Below are positions 7,244 to 16,112 of a DNA stretch of 37,643 nucleotides, in pieces. Position 1 is the stretch's first letter. Every line of letters begins with the position of its first letter. The stretch is from Gammaproteobacteria bacterium (GTDB lineage: Bacteria; Pseudomonadota; Gammaproteobacteria; Pseudomonadales; Azotimanducaceae). The DNA lies in NCBI GenBank assembly GCA_028821515.1, contig JAPPGA010000085.1:1-37643 (forward strand), written 5' to 3'. A program made the translations under genes and the position numbers. The notes under the pieces were generated by a model. It worked only from the letters and a program-made list of their open reading frames with translations, was not told the origin of the DNA and did not search any database.

Positions 7244-8488
7244 ATGGACGACTCCCGGGAACCAGGCTTCACCACCTCCATCGTTCACTCCGACCGGTGG
7301 GATCCCATTGAGCACGGCTCCATGCACAAACCCGTGCATTCCACCGTGGCGTATGGCTACGAAGAAACCAAGGACCTGGTGGGAGTGTTCCAGGGGACGC
7401 ATACGGGTTACGCCTACAGCCGGCAGGTCAATCCGACCGTAACCGCCCTGGAGCGCAAGCTCGATCGCATGGAGCGCGGCATCGCAACCGTCTGCTTCGG
7501 CACGGGCATGGCCGCGATCGGTTCCATCGCGTTTTCGCTCCTGCGACGTGGCGACCATATCGTTTCCAGCTGGTTCCTGTTTGGCAACACGAACAGCCTC
7601 TTTCGGAGTTTTGAAGCCCAGGGGATTGAGGTCACTTTCGTCGATGCGACGGATGTCGATCTTGTCGCCGAAGCGATTCGTCCCGAGACCAGGCTCGTAT
7701 TCGTCGAGACGATCGCCAACCCGCGCACGCAGGTCAGTGACATGGAGAGAATCGGCGCCCTCTGCCGCGAGCGCGGGCTCATTTACGTGGTCGACAACAC
7801 CATGACATCGCCGTGGCTGTTTCAGCCGGTCGACGTGGATGCCAGCCTGATCGTCAACAGTCTTACCAAGTACATCGGCGGGCACGGCAACGCCCTTGGC
7901 GGCGCCGTGACGGAAACCGGGCTGTTCGACTGGACGGCGTTCGACAACATCTATCCGGAATACCGGACCGGCGATCCCCACCGCTGGGGCATTCAGCAAC
8001 TCCGCAAGAAGGGATTGCGCGACTTCGGCGCGGCGCTCGCTCCGGAAGCGGCGCACCACCTCGCCGTCGGTTCGGAGACACTGGCGCTCAGAATGGAGCG
8101 ACAGTGCGACAACACGGCCGCTCTCGTGCAATACCTCGAAGCCGACGACCGCGTCTCGAAGGTGTACTACCCGGGGTTGCCGGAGCATCCGCAGCATGCG
8201 CTGGCTTCGAGACTGTTTCGTCGGCCGGGGGCGATATTCAGCTTCGAGTTGACCGACGACGTGGACCCCTTTGCGTTCCTCGATCGCATGAATATCGTCG
8301 TGAGATCGACCAACCTGGGAGACAATAGAACGCTTGCCATCCCCGTCGCCCACACGATCTATTTCGAGCTGGGTGCCGAACGGCGCGCGAGCATGGGCAT
8401 CGCGGACTCGCTGATCCGGATATCCGTCGGCATAGAAGACGTGGACGACCTCATCGATGACTTCGAGGGGGCGCTGGCGGGGGGATAG
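7244..8488 (+). CDS. Cystathionine gamma-synthase family PLP-dependent enzyme
   Basis: A 414-residue fold-type I PLP enzyme of the Cys/Met metabolism family. YAYSRQVNPTVTALERKLDRME near residue 60 is the substrate/cofactor-binding segment, FGTGMAAI the phosphate-binding turn, and the DN in VVDNTM holds the PLP ring nitrogen. K209 in SLTKYIGGHGN is the Schiff-base lysine. The family includes cystathionine synthases and lyases, methionine gamma-lyase and O-acylhomoserine sulfhydrylases. The sequence alone does not pick the reaction, and the GGHGN after the lysine differs from the NGHSD of classical MetB. The ATG at 7244 lies 22 bp after the GGDEF-EAL stop; the open frame extends upstream into that gene but is not used there. 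Confidence 0.9.
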   Translation: MDDSREPGFTTSIVHSDRWDPIEHGSMHKPVHSTVAYGYEETKDLVGVFQGTHTGYAYSRQVNPTVTALERKLDRMERGIATVCFGTGMAAIGSIAFSLLRRGDHIVSSWFLFGNTNSLFRSFEAQGIEVTFVDATDVDLVAEAIRPETRLVFVETIANPRTQVSDMERIGALCRERGLIYVVDNTMTSPWLFQPVDVDASLIVNSLTKYIGGHGNALGGAVTETGLFDWTAFDNIYPEYRTGDPHRWGIQQLRKKGLRDFGAALAPEAAHHLAVGSETLALRMERQCDNTAALVQYLEADDRVSKVYYPGLPEHPQHALASRLFRRPGAIFSFELTDDVDPFAFLDRMNIVVRSTNLGDNRTLAIPVAHTIYFELGAERRASMGIADSLIRISVGIEDVDDLIDDFEGALAGG

Positions 8489-8508
8489 CGGGATAGGGCG
8501 GGATGGGG
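8479..8508 (+). other. G-quadruplex-like G-tract before purC
   Basis: Five G-runs of at least three bases lie within 30 bp on the coding strand: 8479-8484, 8490-8492, 8496-8498, 8500-8502 and 8505-8508, with loops of 5, 3, 1 and 2 bases. It covers the last codons of the PLP-enzyme gene and the start of the purC leader, so it would be present in the mRNA. Folding and any regulatory effect are inference. Confidence 0.5.
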
Positions 8509-8546
8509 TGGAACAGGCACAAAGGACACAGTCATCGCGAACCAAA

Positions 8547-9488
8547 ATGGATGAACCCATGCAACTTGTAATGGAAACCGACCTCGGGCTACCGAACCGC
8601 CGCTCCGGCAAGGTCCGGGACATTTACGATGTCACGCTCCCGGGTGGAGACCCGGGCTTGCTGATCGTCGCCACCGACCGCATCAGCGCATTCGATGTCG
8701 TCATGGCTAACGGATTGGCCGGAAAAGGCGTGGTGCTGACGCAGATATCGCGTTTCTGGTTCGATCGATTCAGCGACAGCTTCTCGCATCACCTCGTCTC
8801 GACCGATCCTGCGGACGTGCCAGGTATCTCGGCCGAGCAGCGCGAAGCCCTGCGAGGTCGCATCATGCTGTGCCGCGCCTGCGAGGTCATTCCGGTGGAG
8901 TGCATCGCTCGGGGATACATCACCGGAAGCGGATGGGCCGACTACCAGCGAACGGGATCCGTCTGTGGCATAGCGCTGCCCGAAGGGCTGCAGAATTCCT
9001 CGCGCCTCGCCGAACCGCTCTTTACGCCCTCGACCAAGGCGGAGGCGGGCCTGCATGACGAGAACATCTCGTTCGAGCAGGGCGCGGCCATTGTCGGGGA
9101 GGAGACGATGCAGTGGCTCTCCGACGCCACGCTGCGCCTGTATTCAGAGGCGAGCGACTATGCGCGGGAACGGGGCATCATCCTGGCAGACACTAAGTTC
9201 GAGTTCGGCCGTCTCGACGGGCAGTCCGAACCCATTCTCATCGACGAGATATTCACCCCCGACAGTTCGCGGTTCTGGCCGGCGGATCAATGGGAGCCTG
9301 GCCGTGAACAGGAGAGCTTCGACAAGCAGTACGTCCGCAACTATCTGGAGACGGTGGTCGACGCCGGCAAATGGGACAAGACGCCGCCGGGTCCCCAACT
9401 GCCCGACGACGTGCTTGAGAACAGCATGGCCCGCTATCTCGAGGCGTACGAAAGACTGACCGGAGCACCGCTCGACCTAACGGCCTGA
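8547..9488 (+). CDS. purC: Phosphoribosylaminoimidazole-succinocarboxamide synthase (SAICAR synthase), ADE1 type
   Basis: A 313-residue enzyme of purine synthesis that joins CAIR and aspartate using ATP to give SAICAR. Signatures: SGKVRDIYDV near the N-terminus, RISAFDVVM, the CEVIPVECIARGYITGSGW block, TPSTKAEAGLHDENISFEQ, LADTKFEFG and LIDEIFTPDSSRFWPAD. The length of about 300 and the Y-ITGSGW block match the yeast ADE1-like form rather than the roughly 240-residue form of E. coli. The ATG at 8547 is preferred; ATG at 8559 is also possible, and the frame upstream runs through the G-tract. Two small genes follow closely on the same strand. Confidence 0.95.
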   Translation: MDEPMQLVMETDLGLPNRRSGKVRDIYDVTLPGGDPGLLIVATDRISAFDVVMANGLAGKGVVLTQISRFWFDRFSDSFSHHLVSTDPADVPGISAEQREALRGRIMLCRACEVIPVECIARGYITGSGWADYQRTGSVCGIALPEGLQNSSRLAEPLFTPSTKAEAGLHDENISFEQGAAIVGEETMQWLSDATLRLYSEASDYARERGIILADTKFEFGRLDGQSEPILIDEIFTPDSSRFWPADQWEPGREQESFDKQYVRNYLETVVDAGKWDKTPPGPQLPDDVLENSMARYLEAYERLTGAPLDLTA

Positions 9489-9506
9489 GCCGGGGCGTCC
9501 TGGATC

Positions 9507-9848
9507 ATGGACTGGGACGAGTACAAGAGACGCTGCGACACACCCGGGGTGCTCTCGCGCTGGATGCTGGAACGTACCGCGGAGCTGGTGGATCCTCCCG
9601 TGGCCGTACACCTGCTCGCCGCAACGTCAGCGAAGCCGCTTCCCAAACCCGAAGGCCACAAGGGCGGTCCCGACACCGACATGTTCGAGCTGCATCTGGA
9701 TGACACGGTCGCAGACGCGGTCGTTGCCGCCATCGAACGGGCGCACGCGGCAGGGAATCAGAAGCTCCGCGGATTCGTGGCGGCGTGGCGGGAGTACCGG
9801 GGCGCCCTCAGCTCTGATCCGCCGGAAGGACCCGGAAACGCACGGTAG
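9507..9848 (+). CDS. Hypothetical protein, 113 aa
   Basis: Not assigned to a named family. It is a soluble protein with no signal peptide or membrane segment, rich in acidic and aromatic residues at the start (MDWDEYKRRCDTPGVLSRW). A conserved-looking middle reads KPLPKPEGHKGGPDTDMFEL, and a C-terminal helix contains GFVAAWREYRG. It begins 18 bp after purC and ends 19 bp before the DUF2306 gene, so it is probably in their transcript. The ATG lies in ATCATGGACTGG. Coding is supported by the tight spacing and by the lack of any competing frame. Confidence 0.65.
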   Translation: MDWDEYKRRCDTPGVLSRWMLERTAELVDPPVAVHLLAATSAKPLPKPEGHKGGPDTDMFELHLDDTVADAVVAAIERAHAAGNQKLRGFVAAWREYRGALSSDPPEGPGNAR

Positions 9849-9867
9849 TCGCTTGGGCTGAATTGAG

Positions 9868-10254
9868 ATGAGCTATCTGAACCTGGCCTGCATGCATCTC
9901 GTCACGGTGGTGCCCTGCTTCGCCATCGGGGCCTGGCTGCTCGCCCGCCGCAAGGGCACTACCATTCACAAGCGGCTGGGTTGGGTGTATGCCGTACTGA
10001 TCTTTGTCACGGCGGTGGTCACGGTCTTCATGCCCGCAGAGGTGGGTCCGCGGATCCTCGACCACTTTGGCTTCATCCACTTGTTCAGCGTTCTCGTCCT
10101 GACCTGCATTCCGCTCGCCATCCGCGGCATCAGGCGCGGCGACATCGCTGCGCACCGCAACAACATGATCGGCGTCTACGTCGGGGGCGTTCTAATTGCC
10201 GGGTCGTTTGCGCTGATGCCCGGTCGGCTACTGCACGGGTGGCTGTTCGGATAA
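9868..10254 (+). CDS. DUF2306-like small integral membrane protein
   Basis: A 128-residue protein with four predicted membrane segments (about 5-26, 40-58, 68-88, 103-122). HKRLGWVYA near residue 35 and a HRNNM motif near 102 are like the histidine/arginine pairs of the DUF2306 family. No biochemical role is known for that family. It ends four bases before the stop codon of the convergent TonB-dependent receptor gene, leaving no room for a separate terminator. Confidence 0.7.
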   Translation: MSYLNLACMHLVTVVPCFAIGAWLLARRKGTTIHKRLGWVYAVLIFVTAVVTVFMPAEVGPRILDHFGFIHLFSVLVLTCIPLAIRGIRRGDIAAHRNNMIGVYVGGVLIAGSFALMPGRLLHGWLFG

Positions 10255-10258
10255 GCCC

Positions 10259-13168
10259 CTATATGGCGAGGCCTATCGTGATCTGGATGCGACGTGGGTC
10301 GAAGTGATTGCGCGCCTGTCCGAAGGTCGCGTCGCGCGCATAGGGATTGATGTTGTAGCCGGTCTGCCGGTCGAAGACGTTGAACAGGTCGACGCGTAGT
10401 TTCGCCTCTATTCCGGCCGGTATCCTCAACGGCTGGACATAACTCAGATCCAGTTGCCAATGGCTGTCGCTACGGCGGCTGCCCGCGGGCTCGGCATAGC
10501 GGATGGTGGATGAGAAGTACGACGGCAGGCCGTAGGCCACCGAATCCCAGGCTTCCCAGGGTTGTCCCGACTGGTAGACGGCGAACATGCCCGCTCGCGC
10601 CCGCCACGGCAGCTCGAGATAGCCGAACGCCTTGAACAGGTGCGGGCGGTCGCCGCGCAGCACGCCATCCTTGTTATCCCAGAGCTGCCGGCCGTAGCCG
10701 TCGGCCAGGTTGGACGAGCCGATGAAGCGATTGGCGTCGTTGACGGCGCTGGTGTTGTCCTGGTCGAAGTTGCCGGTATAGCGGCTGCGCACGTAGGAGG
10801 CGTTCAGGTAGCCGCGCTCGCCGCGCCACTCCAGTTCCAGCGCCGCCTCCCAGTAGTCCGTGTAGGCGTCGTCGAGTTGGGCGATCACGTAGCTTGACCC
10901 GCCGATCTCGGCCCGGATGGCGTCGAGGTCGGGCACGTAAGGGCCCCTGGCCGCGATGTGTGCCGGGGCATTGTCATAGCTGCGGGACAGGTTCCAGGTG
11001 TCCTCCCAGAAGTGGGACCCCTCGCGCTGCCGGAGATGTGCCCGCAGGGTGAAGGCGCGGGGTAGCGCGCGCGTCGCGCCCACGGTCCATTCGTCGATGC
11101 GCCGGGGTGTCAACCCGTCCTGGAATGCCTTGCCGGACGATCCGGGATGCGGCTCGTGCTCGATGATGCGTCCCGCCTCGTCGAACAGCACGCGCAACCT
11201 CGCCCGGGTGTTGCGGTCCCACGAGGCGGCACGGGCCAGCGAGTTCGCTTCCGGGTTGTAGCGGGCGAAGTTCGCGAACAGGGTGGTATCGCCGTTGAGG
11301 TTCCATGTCGCGCCAATGCGCGGCTGGATCATGTCCCGCCAGCGAATGGTGTACATACGGTACTTCGCGCCCGGGTCGAGGGCAAAGCCGGAGTAGCTGC
11401 CGGGGGCACTTCGTAGTCCCTGGCCGTAGAAGACGTCCTGACTTATGAGCATGCCCAGATTGAAGGCAAGGTCCCCCGCGAGAATGTTGTCGTTGAGTTC
11501 CAGCGAAGTCGATTCGGTGTAGGAGTTGATCGGCGCGACGGACGTGCCATCGGGTCTGTCGATGCTCATCTGCTGGACGGTGGCGACATAGAAGATTGGT
11601 GTACCGTCCGCGCTGAGGTCGACGCCGCCGGGAACCTCGATCATGCCCCAGCCGTTGGAAGTGCGTCGCAGGGTCTCCCGGGCCTCGGTGCGGCGCAGAC
11701 CGGCATGCAGGTCGTGGCGGGTTCGGCCCCAGGCGAGTTCGTGATTGAAGGTGAGGTCGAAACTGCGGCGATAGAACGCCTGTTCGCCGATCTCCGGATG
11801 CGCGCCCACCGCACCTCCGCCGCGGTGGACGCCTGATGCATCGACATAGCCATGTCGTTGAACGATGGGTTCGATGGCGACGTTGAACGCATCCGCCCCG
11901 GCAACGCGGGACGGCACGCTGAGATGGCCCATCCTGTCCAGGTTCGAAACGTCGAGGACGGCGTCGAGAGCGGGCCGGACTTCGAGCAGCACGTCCGGCA
12001 GTTCCGTGCCACGCAACGCGTAGTCGCCGTAGCGGAACGCAATGGTGGAACCGAACGGCGCCAACCAGGAACCGTCGAGACTCGCCACGTCCTGCTCGGC
12101 CCGGCCGCCGAGAGACACCGAGTCCGCCTCGAACGGACCCACGGAAACGCCGCGCTCCTCCCGTGTCGAGGTCCTGAAACTCGCGTTCAGGAGTATGGCG
12201 TCCGTTGGCGCGTAGGTGAGCTTGCCGTAGTACTCGTGCCGCGTGTTCGCGTAGTCCTTCGCCGCCCCGTAGGCGGTGGCCTTGTTGGAACGGTCCTCCC
12301 GCGGCGCGAAGAAGGAGCCGTAGAAATAGAGCTTGGAGGGAACCACGGGCCCGCCCGCCGTGACGGTGATCCAGCGTTCGTCGGTCTCAGCGGATCCCGC
12401 ACCTGCCTCGCTCTCGGCCACGAGGTCCTTCGGCGCAAGTGCGTACTCGATGCTGGCTTCGAACCGGTCCGTGCCGGACTTGGCGGTGGAGTCCATGGCG
12501 AATCCGCCGCTGCGGTTGAAGCCGATGGCGCTGGCTCCGCCGCGCTCGAACGTCAGTTGGTCGATATCGTGACTCGAAGGCTCTGCCGACAGCGTGCCGA
12601 ACATGGGCAGCGATACGTCGACGCCGTCGAAGCGGTAGGTATTGTCCTGGCCGCTGCCGCCTGCGGACGGGCCGCGCACGGCGTCTTGGGTGTACTGCAC
12701 ACCCGGCGCAAGTTTCACCAGGTCGCGGTAGTCGCGTTCCGAGGGCACGCTTCGAACCGCATCTCCGTCGAGCCCATTGGCCAGCGCCGCGCGGCTACGC
12801 AACCCGATGCGCTGGCCGACCACGACGAGTTCCTCGATTTGGGGTGTGGAGGAGTGGTCAAGTTCCACCCGCACGATGGTCGTCTGATTAAGCATCACGT
12901 CGGCGGTCACCGTGCGCCCCGCCCCACCTGGCGTTTCGAAACTCACGCGGTAGCTGCCCGGTAGCAATTGCGGCAGCGAATAGCGGCCCTCGGCGTCGGT
13001 CCGGGTCGTCCGGGCCCGGGGCATGACGTCGCTCTCGGCCATGACCGCGATGCCTTCCGCCACGGTCGCGTCGCGAACGGTGACGGTGCCTTCGATGCTG
13101 CCGGTCTGCTGCGCTGACGTGAACGTGGCGCACAGGAGGACGGCGAGGGAGATCAGGATTCTGCGCAT
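10259..13168 (-). CDS. Oar-like TonB-dependent outer-membrane receptor with carboxypeptidase-regulatory-like N-terminal domain
   Basis: A 969-residue outer-membrane protein. Residues 1-19 are a signal peptide ending FTSA before QQ. Residues about 22-105 form a CarboxypepD_reg-like beta-sandwich (GSIEGTVTVRD, then RTDAEGRYSLPQLLPGSYRV). A TonB-box-like IEELVVVGQRI and a plug domain (about 115-235) follow, then a long beta-barrel with alternating aromatic strands. The last strand, ending RIQITIGLAI, lacks the usual terminal aromatic residue. This layout is that of Oar/SusC-like receptors, which import large or scarce substrates using TonB energy. It is a single monocistronic gene with no adjacent SusD-like protein, so the substrate is unknown. 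It is divergent from the phosphatase at 13366. Confidence 0.92.
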   Translation of the reverse strand: MRRILISLAVLLCATFTSAQQTGSIEGTVTVRDATVAEGIAVMAESDVMPRARTTRTDAEGRYSLPQLLPGSYRVSFETPGGAGRTVTADVMLNQTTIVRVELDHSSTPQIEELVVVGQRIGLRSRAALANGLDGDAVRSVPSERDYRDLVKLAPGVQYTQDAVRGPSAGGSGQDNTYRFDGVDVSLPMFGTLSAEPSSHDIDQLTFERGGASAIGFNRSGGFAMDSTAKSGTDRFEASIEYALAPKDLVAESEAGAGSAETDERWITVTAGGPVVPSKLYFYGSFFAPREDRSNKATAYGAAKDYANTRHEYYGKLTYAPTDAILLNASFRTSTREERGVSVGPFEADSVSLGGRAEQDVASLDGSWLAPFGSTIAFRYGDYALRGTELPDVLLEVRPALDAVLDVSNLDRMGHLSVPSRVAGADAFNVAIEPIVQRHGYVDASGVHRGGGAVGAHPEIGEQAFYRRSFDLTFNHELAWGRTRHDLHAGLRRTEARETLRRTSNGWGMIEVPGGVDLSADGTPIFYVATVQQMSIDRPDGTSVAPINSYTESTSLELNDNILAGDLAFNLGMLISQDVFYGQGLRSAPGSYSGFALDPGAKYRMYTIRWRDMIQPRIGATWNLNGDTTLFANFARYNPEANSLARAASWDRNTRARLRVLFDEAGRIIEHEPHPGSSGKAFQDGLTPRRIDEWTVGATRALPRAFTLRAHLRQREGSHFWEDTWNLSRSYDNAPAHIAARGPYVPDLDAIRAEIGGSSYVIAQLDDAYTDYWEAALELEWRGERGYLNASYVRSRYTGNFDQDNTSAVNDANRFIGSSNLADGYGRQLWDNKDGVLRGDRPHLFKAFGYLELPWRARAGMFAVYQSGQPWEAWDSVAYGLPSYFSSTIRYAEPAGSRRSDSHWQLDLSYVQPLRIPAGIEAKLRVDLFNVFDRQTGYNINPYARDATFGQARNHFDPRRIQITIGLAI

Positions 13169-13365
13169 TGGCTTGTCGGATTGTTTCCTCGCGCCTGGGG
13201 CCGGCGGTTCAAGTATGGGCGGTCAATATAGTTCCGGCGCGATCGATCGGGATTGGTTTTTCTCATACCGACCGTCGCCGTCATCCAAAACGGACGGTGT
13301 GCTCCGCATTGACGCCCAACCGCGCTCCGTGCAGGGTATGGCGCCTTGCCTCCCGGGAAAACGCG

Positions 13366-13947
13366 TTGGAACTCATCCTTGTCCGTCACGGCCTGCCGGT
13401 GCGCGTGGAGCTTGCGGAGGGTCGCGCTGATCCGGAATTGTCCGATACCGGGTGGCGACAGGCACACCAGGTGGCGGAGTGGCTTATTCGGGAAGCTATC
13501 GATGCCGTCTACACGAGCCCGCTCCTCCGTGCTATCGAGACCGCGCGACCTCTTGCCGAGGGCCTCGGCGTGCGTCCGGTCGTTCAAGAGTCGGTTGCGG
13601 AGTATGACCGCGGCGCATCCCGCTATATCCCGATGGAGGAACTGAAACGCGAGGATTACCCCGCCTGGAAAGCGTTCGTGGATGGCGGCTACGGCGAAGA
13701 AGTGGACATGGACGAATTCGCCATCCGCGTCTCGAACGGCATGGAGGAGATCATCCGTGCCAATGCCGGACGGCGCGTCGCGGTGTTCTGTCACGGTGGT
13801 GTCGTGAATGTCTGGACCGCGAAGTTGCTCGGCATGGCCCCGAGCCTGTTCATCAACGTGGACTACGGCAGCATCAGCCGATTCCTGTGCGCTTCCACCG
13901 GCGAACGCAACGTCCGGAGCCTGAACGAAACGGGTCACCTCGCTTAA
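13366..13947 (+). CDS. Histidine phosphatase family protein (phosphoglycerate mutase-like)
   Basis: A 193-residue protein beginning at TTG. LVRHGLPVRVE gives the phospho-accepting RHG motif within ten residues of the start. SPLLRAIETARPLAE holds the second phosphate-binding arginine, VAEYDRG the acid, and FCHGGVVNVW the second catalytic histidine. The frame stays open back to 13168, but that stretch has no ATG or GTG close by, overlaps the promoter region of the TonB receptor and has no family similarity, so TTG 13366 was chosen. Substrates in this superfamily range from sugar phosphates to phosphoproteins and cannot be inferred here. Confidence 0.85.
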   Translation: MELILVRHGLPVRVELAEGRADPELSDTGWRQAHQVAEWLIREAIDAVYTSPLLRAIETARPLAEGLGVRPVVQESVAEYDRGASRYIPMEELKREDYPAWKAFVDGGYGEEVDMDEFAIRVSNGMEEIIRANAGRRVAVFCHGGVVNVWTAKLLGMAPSLFINVDYGSISRFLCASTGERNVRSLNETGHLA

Positions 13948-14062
13948 GTAGTGTGGCGAATTTCCCGCACGGAAAACGGTCGATGCCTCTAACGCATTGG
14001 CCCGGGCATGTTGGATGCTCTCCGTCCGCGTCGCCCTCCTGGAAACGATATGGTACGTTCCG

Positions 14063-14899
14063 ATGATGCAATCCAAGTCCCTGCCTGCCGATCCGGCGAT
14101 CGATATCGACGAGGAAAGACCGGAGCGGAGGCTCTCCGTGGTTCACTCCGAGGCATTGTACTGTCCGGTACCGCCGGTCGAGCTTGACGACGACGGCTTT
14201 GTCTACCGGGACGGCAGGGTGTCGGAGAGCACGCGCCACGGAGAGTCGCTCGCGTACGGCTTGTATGCGGCGCAGTCACTGCTGGCGCACCTGTCCGACG
14301 CCCTGGTCGCGAGCGACCTGGCGTTTCTGTTCGAGCGGGACAATCCTCGCGCGGTACTCTCGCCGGACCTGATGGTGGCACTCGGCGCGGGAGGACACCA
14401 TCGCCTCTCCTACAAGCTGTGGGAAGAGCCGAAGGTGCCGGACTTCGCGCTGGAGGCGCTGTCGGAGAAGACGTGGCGGAGGGATGTGGAGGTCAAGCCG
14501 GGCCTGTATCGGGATCTCGGCGTGCGGGAGTTCTGGATGGTCGATCTGCTCGACAAGCTTCCCGCACCGATCGTCGGGCGGCGCCTGAACGATGCCGGGG
14601 TCTACGAGGAGATTCCAGCCTCGCCATCCGGCGGTACACCCAGCGATGTGCTCGGCGCTGAGTTGTTTCTTGAGGACGAGGTGTTGCGGTTTCGTGATCT
14701 GACGACTGGCGAGGTTGTGCCCACCTACGTGGAGATCCAGAAATCGCGGAAACGAGAGCAGGAGTCGGTCCAGGCGCGCATACGCCGTGAGGTTGTGGGG
14801 CGCGAGGCCGCAGAAAGAAAGGTTGCGGAGTTGGAGCGACGGCTGCAACGGTTGGAAAGGCAGCCAGGAGAATCGCCGGGCACGCCAGGAGAGCGATAG
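14063..14899 (+). CDS. Uma2-family (DUF820) restriction-endonuclease-fold protein with C-terminal coiled coil
   Basis: A 278-residue protein. The Uma2 core runs from about residue 30 to 190. It has P101-D102 in SPDLMVAL, then PDFALEALSEKTWRRDVEVKPGLYRDLGVREFWMVDL split by the usual E and K of a PD-(D/E)XK nuclease-like centre. Residues about 225-270 are a heptad-like charged helix (REAAERKVAELERRLQRLERQ), a common Uma2 tail. Uma2 proteins are abundant in cyanobacteria and some other phyla, and their function is poorly known. ATG 14063 or 14066 is chosen over an upstream frame without support. Its TAG abuts the ATG of the biotin carrier gene, so the two are co-translated, which is an unexpected pairing. 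Confidence 0.85.
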   Translation: MMQSKSLPADPAIDIDEERPERRLSVVHSEALYCPVPPVELDDDGFVYRDGRVSESTRHGESLAYGLYAAQSLLAHLSDALVASDLAFLFERDNPRAVLSPDLMVALGAGGHHRLSYKLWEEPKVPDFALEALSEKTWRRDVEVKPGLYRDLGVREFWMVDLLDKLPAPIVGRRLNDAGVYEEIPASPSGGTPSDVLGAELFLEDEVLRFRDLTTGEVVPTYVEIQKSRKREQESVQARIRREVVGREAAERKVAELERRLQRLERQPGESPGTPGER

Positions 14900-15121
14900 A
14901 TGGCGCGAGTCGAAGTCGAGAGCGAGGTCACCGGCAAGGTCTGGAAGGTGGAAGTGGGCGTTGGCGATCGCGTCGCGGAAGGAGACGTGCTGGTCATTCT
15001 CGAATCGATGAAGATGGAGATTCCTGTCGAGAGTCCCCATGCTGGAACTGTCGCTGAGTTGCGGGTGGCAGCGGACGAACCGGTGCAGGAAGACCAGGTG
15101 GTCGCGGTCATCGCCACCTGA
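14900..15121 (+). CDS. Biotin carboxyl carrier protein (biotinyl/lipoyl attachment domain)
   Basis: A free-standing 73-residue biotinyl domain. K38 in ESMKMEIPV is the biotinylated lysine. The two halves (VTGKVWKVEVGVGDRVAEGD and HAGTVAELRVAADEPVQEDQ) form the typical hammerhead fold. It would carry carboxybiotin between a biotin carboxylase and the carboxyltransferase at 16113. No biotin carboxylase is encoded in the window. A GGAG sequence inside the 3' end of the Uma2 gene serves as ribosome binding site about nine bases upstream. Repeat R1 follows the stop by 18 bp. Confidence 0.93.
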   Translation: MARVEVESEVTGKVWKVEVGVGDRVAEGDVLVILESMKMEIPVESPHAGTVAELRVAADEPVQEDQVVAVIAT

Positions 15122-15139
15122 CTGTCGTACTTCCATACC

Positions 15140-15225
15140 GAGCCTTCAGCCGGGGAAGCGTCCCGGACCGCTTACGCGTTAGGGAAGTACCGGCGTACGC
15201 CCAACGGCGGATGCGTACTTCGTAA
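15140..15225 (+). repeat. Dispersed repeat R1, copy 1
   Basis: An 82-bp core (15140-15221) aligns without gaps to the reverse complement of 19551-19632, with 58 of 82 identical positions counted by hand. The first 17 bases (GAGCCTTCAGCCGGGGA) and the last nine (GCGTACTTC) are identical. Internal inverted repeats GAAGTAC/GTACTTC and GTACGC/GCGTAC suggest it can fold. A further CGTACTTCC lies just outside at 15126-15134. It separates the biotin carrier gene from the crotonase gene. Confidence 0.7.
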
Positions 15226-15295
15226 GGGGCGCCGCGGCAATGGTCGCGCCCTGGCGCTTGTGTCACACTTTTGCTTTTGCTGGCGGGAAAGACAA

Positions 15296-16108
15296 TTGCC
15301 CGATCTGGTCACTATCGACAGGCAGGACGGTGTGGCGGACGTCCGCCTGAATCGTCCCGAGAAGTACAACGCCCTGTCACCGGAAATGTTCGGGGCAATC
15401 ACCGAGGCGGGGGAGAGCCTGATGAACTCGGGCGACATCCGCGCCGTGGTGCTCTCCGGCAATGGTCGCGGGTTCTGCTCCGGTCTCGACTTTTCGAGTT
15501 TTTCCGCCATGGCGGACGAAACACGGCGCGCCGGTGATCGCGTGAGAACCGCCCTGTCCGAGACCCGGGGCCCGGAGAACTTCGCCCAGCGGCCCGCCCT
15601 CGTCTGGAAACGGCTGCCGGTTCCGGTGATCGCTGCCATTCATGGCGTGGCCTTCGGCGGCGGTTGCCAGATTGCGCTGGGCGCGGACATTCGCATCGCG
15701 AGTGGCGACGCACGACTCTCGATCCTGGAGATCAAGTGGGGCCTCGTGCCGGATATGTCGATCACCCAGACGTTGCGGGACCTCGTACCGCTCGATGTCG
15801 CCAAGGAACTGATGTTCACCGGCCGCATCGTCAGCGGTGACGACGCGGCCGCCATGGGACTGGTGACGCGTACGGCGGACGATCCGCTGGCAGAAGCCCT
15901 GGGGCTCGCCAGGGAAATCGCCTCCAGGTCGCCGCATGCGGTGCGCGCGGACAAACGGCTTCTCGAAGAGAGTTGGCGAGCCGATCCGGCACTCGGCCTC
16001 GGCCTCGAAGCCGAGTTGCAGAGCGGGCTGATCGGTACGCCAAACCAGGTGGAAGCCATCAGGGCCAATTTCGAGAATCGGGCACCCGATTTCGACGACG
16101 CGGACTGA
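15296..16108 (+). CDS. Crotonase / enoyl-CoA hydratase family protein
   Basis: A 270-residue crotonase-fold protein starting at TTG with GGGAAAG upstream; a GTG at 15260 would add 12 residues. The oxyanion-hole segments GRGFCSGLD (about residue 60) and HGVAFGGGCQIALGADIRIAS (about 115) are clear. Of the two hydratase glutamates, the second aligns with E in LSILEIKWGLVPD, but the first (CE in GGGCE) is Gln here. The protein may therefore be an isomerase, hydrolase or another crotonase activity rather than a standard hydratase. It ends four bases before the carboxyltransferase gene, implying joint work on an acyl-CoA. Confidence 0.88.
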   Translation: MPDLVTIDRQDGVADVRLNRPEKYNALSPEMFGAITEAGESLMNSGDIRAVVLSGNGRGFCSGLDFSSFSAMADETRRAGDRVRTALSETRGPENFAQRPALVWKRLPVPVIAAIHGVAFGGGCQIALGADIRIASGDARLSILEIKWGLVPDMSITQTLRDLVPLDVAKELMFTGRIVSGDDAAAMGLVTRTADDPLAEALGLAREIASRSPHAVRADKRLLEESWRADPALGLGLEAELQSGLIGTPNQVEAIRANFENRAPDFDDAD

Positions 16109-16112
16109 GACC

